Positions 61,501-64,000 of a stretch of DNA of 64,000 bases are shown here, piece by piece. Numbering within the stretch: the first letter of the stretch is position 1; each line of letters opens with the position of its first letter. A model generated the notes under the pieces. That model did not search any database, had not been told where the DNA came from, and was given only the letters and a program-made list of their open reading frames with translations. Origin of the DNA: an uncultured Eubacteriales bacterium. GTDB lineage: Bacteria > Bacillota > Clostridia > Oscillospirales > Acutalibacteraceae. The position numbers were made by a program, and so were the translations under genes. The DNA is taken from NCBI GenBank assembly GCA_934466515.1, contig CAKSLH010000002.1:124001-188000 (forward strand). Direction: 5' to 3'.

Positions 61501-61984
61501 CGCTGTGCATAAGGTTATGCAGTTTTTTGATTTTAATGCCTGCGGTAATATCGAAAGCGAGCTTGAAAGATTAAAGGAATGGCAGTTTATAACAGCTGAT
61601 GAATTTGAGCTTGCGGACAGAAATAAGCTTGAATTATTCTTTAAAAGCGAAATCTTTAAAAGAATTAAAGCGTCAGTTGATGTAAGGCGCGAAATGCGGT
61701 TTTTAACCGAGCTTCCTGCCTCTGAATTGGAGCCCTCGCTTACAGGAGATTGCGCAAAGGCGGATATTATCGTTCAGGGAGCGGTTGACCTTTGCTTTGT
61801 TGAAAACGGCGGCGTAGTAGTAGTCGATTTTAAAACCGACAGGGTCAAAAGCGGCGAAGAGCTGGCGGAGAAATATAAGGAGCAGATTTCAATTTATTCG
61901 TCCGCCTGCGAGAAAATATTCGGCATGCCGGTTAAAGAAAAAATTCTTTATTCTTTCGCACTTTCAAAAAGTATAAATGTATAA
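58523..61984 (+). CDS. addA: ATP-dependent nuclease subunit A
   Basis: UvrD-type helicase plus RecB nuclease, 1153 residues. Walker A VSAAAGSGKTAVLAERVL, LIVTFTNDAAAEM, the DEFQDVNDLQ Walker B, FTVGDVKQSIYGFRGSNP, motif VALKSMHKSKGLQFPV-like region (CVTLKSMHKSKGLQFPVCIA), LLYVAMTRAKDRLIL and the nuclease motif VVVDFKTDRV near the C-terminus. Complete and coupled with addB; both helicase and nuclease sites look intact. Confidence 0.97.
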   Translation: MAISYTKSQSEAISSDGSVIVSAAAGSGKTAVLAERVLRLITDKSNPVSADRLLIVTFTNDAAAEMRSRIEKKLYESCLENPDDRGLLRQKYLLQSADICTIDSFCINLVRDNFELCGVSPDFKVGDGSELNEAKNLILKSIFEKNLNGNKDFDTLLDMAGCNYNEQNLLNLISDIYDYSLNMPFPDEFLNQLVDLYKMPFDNSHPWYKMMLASAKETALGLKEHVKAAADASVYIEKNQENLKKDCETLSLLADELCEILETEDWDRAVNAMPAANIARSPSLEKDNPFSAVYKSHREEFKKSVLKLRGFFEKNRQETENELKECSEPVFLLCGLIKEFSEEFFKLCIDKNYLTFALSEQLAFNLLCENENAKIRERIISRYDEVLVDEFQDVNDLQSRMFEILSDNGKHLFTVGDVKQSIYGFRGSNPDNFIKRKENGSVKKIILAENFRSRKEICDFTNFIFEKIMDGRIGKIVYDEKEALKPSGNFKEADFNKTEIILADAASDTESDDEARALTEFEAIAVADKIEALMNENMQIEENGNFRALKYSDITVLLPTVSGKADYYFDEFSARKIPVALGSEDFFETYEISLFVSLLKTVDNPKSDVDMLCVMMSPIFGFSPDSMAQIRAEHKNISLYSSVIAAAKGGDKKCGEFLDSLKALRLRATVVSCDKFAYECMEKTELLSICSALSGGDKRRKNLLKLMSVISEISPDAAGDLSSLLKRLGALKNSGISVSCGDENCVTLKSMHKSKGLQFPVCIAAGLSSKFNNKDTLPNIIYDESCGLGIKYIDFERGRKICNAGHKCIAEYKRVKNIEERMRLLYVAMTRAKDRLILICSSKNMEKTVKSAADSVNAEALKLSTESLKRSDNMQGWILSSLLMHPSSKKIKKLYDVNVPQASSDFKLDIEVKTKLNRKTAEDKGIKEIKPDPEVIERIKKNFSFVYPYEPLSKIRAKASVSLLANKEESDSFAFTALPSFAPSAVSGAKRGTAVHKVMQFFDFNACGNIESELERLKEWQFITADEFELADRNKLELFFKSEIFKRIKASVDVRREMRFLTELPASELEPSLTGDCAKADIIVQGAVDLCFVENGGVVVVDFKTDRVKSGEELAEKYKEQISIYSSACEKIFGMPVKEKILYSFALSKSINV

Positions 61985-61987
61985 TTT

Positions 61988-62018
61988 AAGCCGCGGATAA
62001 TTTTTAAATCCGCGGCTT
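61988..62018. terminator. Terminator after addA
   Basis: AAGCCGCGGAT pairs with ATCCGCGGCTT around a 9-base T/A loop. T-rich flank on both sides, so it can serve addA and the convergent XRE gene. Confidence 0.8.
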
Positions 62019-62030
62019 TATAATATATTT

Positions 62031-62489
62031 TTATTTCTGCGCTTTTTGCAGCGTCTTTTTCATTTTTTCTTCGGTCATGTTTTGATATAATTCGTCTACA
62101 AAATCAATAACTCTTTGCTGATCGGGCTTAGCAAGAATATGTATTACCTTTAAAATATTAAGCTCGGATTTTGACGGCAAAAAGGGGAGATACTCCGCAA
62201 ACGGATTTGACGGCGAGCGGAGCCTCTGCGGCCGTCTCGGCGGCTGAAGCATGGAAGCAAATGTGCAGTAAATGCCCTTGTCGCCGTATAAAAGCCAGTC
62301 CGCCGATACCTTAAAAAGCTCGCTTACCATTTTAAGCTCTTCAATGCTCGGGTTTCCGAGCCGCTCCATTCTCGCATAGGTATTCCTCTTCATATTCATA
62401 AGATCGGCGGCTTCCTGCTGGGTGTAGCCCATGTTCTTGCGCGCTTCCGCTATTCTTCTGTTGGTTTCGCTTGCGTATTCGGTTTTCAT
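62031..62489 (-). CDS. XRE-family transcriptional regulator
   Basis: DNA-binding protein of 152 residues. The N-terminal helix-turn-helix (RRIAEARKNMGYTQQEAADL, MKRNTYARMERLGNPSIEEL) is a classic Cro/C1 fold, followed by FKVSADWLLYG. A proline/arginine-rich linker (QPPRRPQRLRSPSNPFAEYL) leads to a helical C-terminus ending KMKKTLQKAQK. ATG 62489 follows AAGAGGGAATT. No prophage genes are nearby. A hairpin (62533-62550) lies upstream and may be an operator. Confidence 0.9.
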   Translation of the reverse strand: MKTEYASETNRRIAEARKNMGYTQQEAADLMNMKRNTYARMERLGNPSIEELKMVSELFKVSADWLLYGDKGIYCTFASMLQPPRRPQRLRSPSNPFAEYLPFLPSKSELNILKVIHILAKPDQQRVIDFVDELYQNMTEEKMKKTLQKAQK

Positions 62490-62532
62490 AATTCCCTCTT
62501 GACTTGATAATGTTTTATTGTTATAATTGAGC

Positions 62533-62729
62533 GTGTCGAAAAGTCGACACTCTCAAGGCCTAGAATGCCGTTCGCTCGAAAATCTTTGATTTTCGGACTA
62601 CACTCTATCCCCGTGAGTACTCCGCCCCAGTGTTCTTGAAAAACCGCTTAATTCAGCAGTTTTTCGCTTACAATGTGTTTTTTCGCCGCACATGTCGCCG
62701 AAAAAACGCCATGCGGCATTTATGCCGCA
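62533..62729. repeat. Hairpin-rich non-coding element (REP/MITE-like or structured RNA)
   Basis: Five inverted repeats in 200 bases: 62533-62550 (GTGTCGA/TCGACAC), 62577-62595 (CGAAAATC/GATTTTCG), 62638-62664 (AAAAACCGC/GCAGTTTTT, one mismatch), 62677-62707 (GTTTTTTCG/CGAAAAAAC) and 62712-62729 (TGCGGCA/TGCCGCA). No supported ORF. It resembles dispersed intergenic repeats of Clostridia; copy number cannot be checked here. Confidence 0.5.
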
Positions 62730-62790
62730 ACACAACCTGTTTTTTGGTTTATTGACAGACCTGATATAATTATCTTGCTTTTTTAAATTC

Positions 62791-62866
62791 GCTGAAGTGG
62801 CTCAGTTGGTAGAGCAGCTGATTCGTAATCAGCAGGTCGTGGGTTCAAGTCCCATCTTCAGCTCCA
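62791..62866 (+). tRNA. tRNA-Thr (anticodon CGU)
   Basis: Cloverleaf read by eye: acceptor GCTGAAG pairs with CTTCAGC, D-loop with CAGTTGGTAGAGC, anticodon stem CTGAT/ATCAG with loop TTCGTAA (anticodon CGT), T-arm GTGGGTTCAAGTCCCAT. Discriminator T and encoded CCA (62864-62866). A TATAAT at 62765 precedes it. Confidence 0.96.
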
Positions 62867-62907
62867 AAGCGAAAATCCTATCGCGAAAGCGGTGGGATTT
62901 TTGCTTT
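62867..62907 (+). terminator. Terminator of tRNA-Thr
   Basis: AAGCGAAAATCCTATCGC, tetraloop GAAA, then the complementary arm ending TTTTTGCTTT; about 17 bp with G-U pairs. The stem starts immediately after the CCA end. Confidence 0.8.
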
Positions 62908-63084
62908 GTATTTTTAATTATTCATTATTAAATCTTAAGTATTCATTCATTTTTCGATAGGATTTTCCGGTGTACTTTTTGGCACGAAATTTAAAAAAAG
63001 CATTCTTTTTAGTGCTTTATTCTCTTTTAATTGTATTTTATTTGTCAGAAAATGTCAAGTAATTAAACATCGGTGAAAAAAATG

Positions 63085-63113
63085 TTGTTTTTTTAATAAT
63101 CCGATGATATAAT
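63085..63113 (+). promoter_or_regulatory. Promoter of the DegV gene
   Basis: TTGTTT (63085-63090), 17-base spacer, TATAAT (63108-63113), 41 bases before the start. Confidence 0.8.
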
Positions 63114-63154
63114 ACATAATATCAATTGTAATCGCAATAACGGAGGTAACAAAA

Positions 63155-64000
63155 TTGAGTAATTCCAATATAGTAATAACCAGCGACAGCACAACCGATT
63201 TAGGTCCTGCCCTGCTTGAGCGTTACGGAATATCCGTGCTTCCGCTCGGAGTAACCCTCGGCGATAAAGCCTTTAAGGACGGCGTTGATATCACGCCAGA
63301 CGATATTTATAAGCACCATGATACTACTGGCGAGCTTCCGAAAACTACAGCTACAAATGTCGGCGAATGTACCGAGTTCTTTTCAAAATTTGTTAATGAG
63401 GGCAAAACCGTAATTCATTTTACTATAAGCTCTGATATGTCTTCAACCTATAATAATTCCTGTATCGCGGCAGAGGAGATAGGAAATGTTTATGTTGTTG
63501 ATACAAGAAATCTTTCTTCCGGCGGCGGTCTGCTCGTTCTCGCGGCAGAGGATATGATTGAGCAGGGTCTTGAAGCAGAAGAAATCGTGAAAAGAGTAAA
63601 TGAGCTTGCAGGCAAGGTTGACGCGTCCTTTGTTATAAACAGCCTTGAATACCTTTATAAGGGCGGCAGATGCTCGGCGCTTTCAATGCTCGGCGCTAAT
63701 CTTTTGAAATTAAAGCCCTGTATTGAGGTTAAAAACGGTAAAATGGGCGTAGGCAAAAAGTATCGCGGAAAATTCAGCGATGTTTTGCTTGAATATGTTA
63801 AGGAGCGTTTAGCCGATAAGGACGATATCGTTACAAACCGCGTGTTTATCACACATGCAGGCTGTGATGAGGAAACCGTTAAAGCGGTTACGGAGCTTGT
63901 GAAAAAACTTGTTTCTTTCGATGAAGTATTTGTTACAAAGGCAAGCTGTACAATTTCTTCACATTGCGGCGCTGATACCTTGGGCGTGCTTTTCGTAAGA
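63155..64000 (+). CDS. DegV family fatty acid-binding protein, cut by window edge
   Basis: Fatty-acid binding protein that presents acyl chains to fatty acid kinase FakA. 282 codons are visible, nearly the usual family length, and the frame is still open at the edge. Motifs: IVITSDSTTDLGPALLERYG at the N-terminus, KTTATNVGECTEFF, IHFTISSDMSSTYNN and NSLEYLYKGGRCSALSMLGA. TTG 63155 follows CGGAGGTAACAAAA; this start explains why no ATG frame begins here. FakA is not in the window. Confidence 0.93.
   Translation, partial: MSNSNIVITSDSTTDLGPALLERYGISVLPLGVTLGDKAFKDGVDITPDDIYKHHDTTGELPKTTATNVGECTEFFSKFVNEGKTVIHFTISSDMSSTYNNSCIAAEEIGNVYVVDTRNLSSGGGLLVLAAEDMIEQGLEAEEIVKRVNELAGKVDASFVINSLEYLYKGGRCSALSMLGANLLKLKPCIEVKNGKMGVGKKYRGKFSDVLLEYVKERLADKDDIVTNRVFITHAGCDEETVKAVTELVKKLVSFDEVFVTKASCTISSHCGADTLGVLFVR

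Noticed and set aside
1..64000. CRISPR array
   Set aside because: No series of regularly spaced direct repeats was seen, and there are no cas genes.

Overview
The window looks like a piece of the chromosome of a spore-forming, anaerobic gut Clostridia member, probably Oscillospirales or a Ruminococcaceae relative. That placement is an inference from gene content: an IspH/S1 fusion, a complete Rnf complex, pyruvate phosphate dikinase, a GerA-type germination protein, a PdaB-like deacetylase, a YfmF/YfmH peptidase pair, both GlnRS and a GluRS-type enzyme, and strong AGGAGG ribosome sites with frequent TTG/GTG starts. No 16S rRNA is present, so the species cannot be named.

Positions 1 to about 15,730 are a mobilisable element, read almost entirely on the minus strand; its left end lies outside the window. 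Core genes are a large serine recombinase (open at the left edge), a small overlapping ORF, a ParB-like protein, a MobP-type relaxase, a MobC-like accessory gene with no canonical start codon, a cluster of four hairpins that is a good oriT candidate, a sigma-region-4-like HTH protein and a TnpV protein at the right end. No type IV secretion genes are visible, so it reads as an integrative mobilisable element or as one end of a larger ICE.

The cargo of the element is a tightly packed defence-type run: AbiEi-like antitoxin, AbiEii toxin, a small ORF, type III Mod, type III Res, TcmP (three-Cys-motif partner) and its SPL-like radical SAM partner, then the sigma-like gene. Gene gaps are 2 to 31 bases. 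One strong promoter precedes abiEi and one strong terminator follows the last gene, so the whole 9.8 kb could be one transcript under AbiEi control. The TcmP/radical SAM pair is the least understood part and the best candidate for an undescribed activity.

From 15.8 kb to the right edge the window is ordinary chromosome. Blocks in order: ppdK; an ECF S component with coaX; rpsF-ssb-rpsR; a sugar ABC importer (binding protein, two permeases, no ATPase) with malQ; DUF5685, a Cys-tailed J-domain protein and a membrane protein; a BaiN-type flavoprotein, cmk and ispH-S1; tfoX-like; rnfCDGEAB; a polysaccharide deacetylase; nif3-like, glnS, gltX and nrdR; yfmF-yfmH-lgt-folD and a lipoprotein; a GerA protein whose ribosome site lies inside a terminator-like hairpin; rpsT; small orphan genes; uvrC; a cyclophilin, rfbA and a glycosyltransferase; addB-addA; an XRE regulator; a hairpin-rich non-coding stretch; tRNA-Thr(CGU); and a DegV gene cut by the right edge.

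All calls were made by reading the sequence and the translated frames. No database search or folding program was run.
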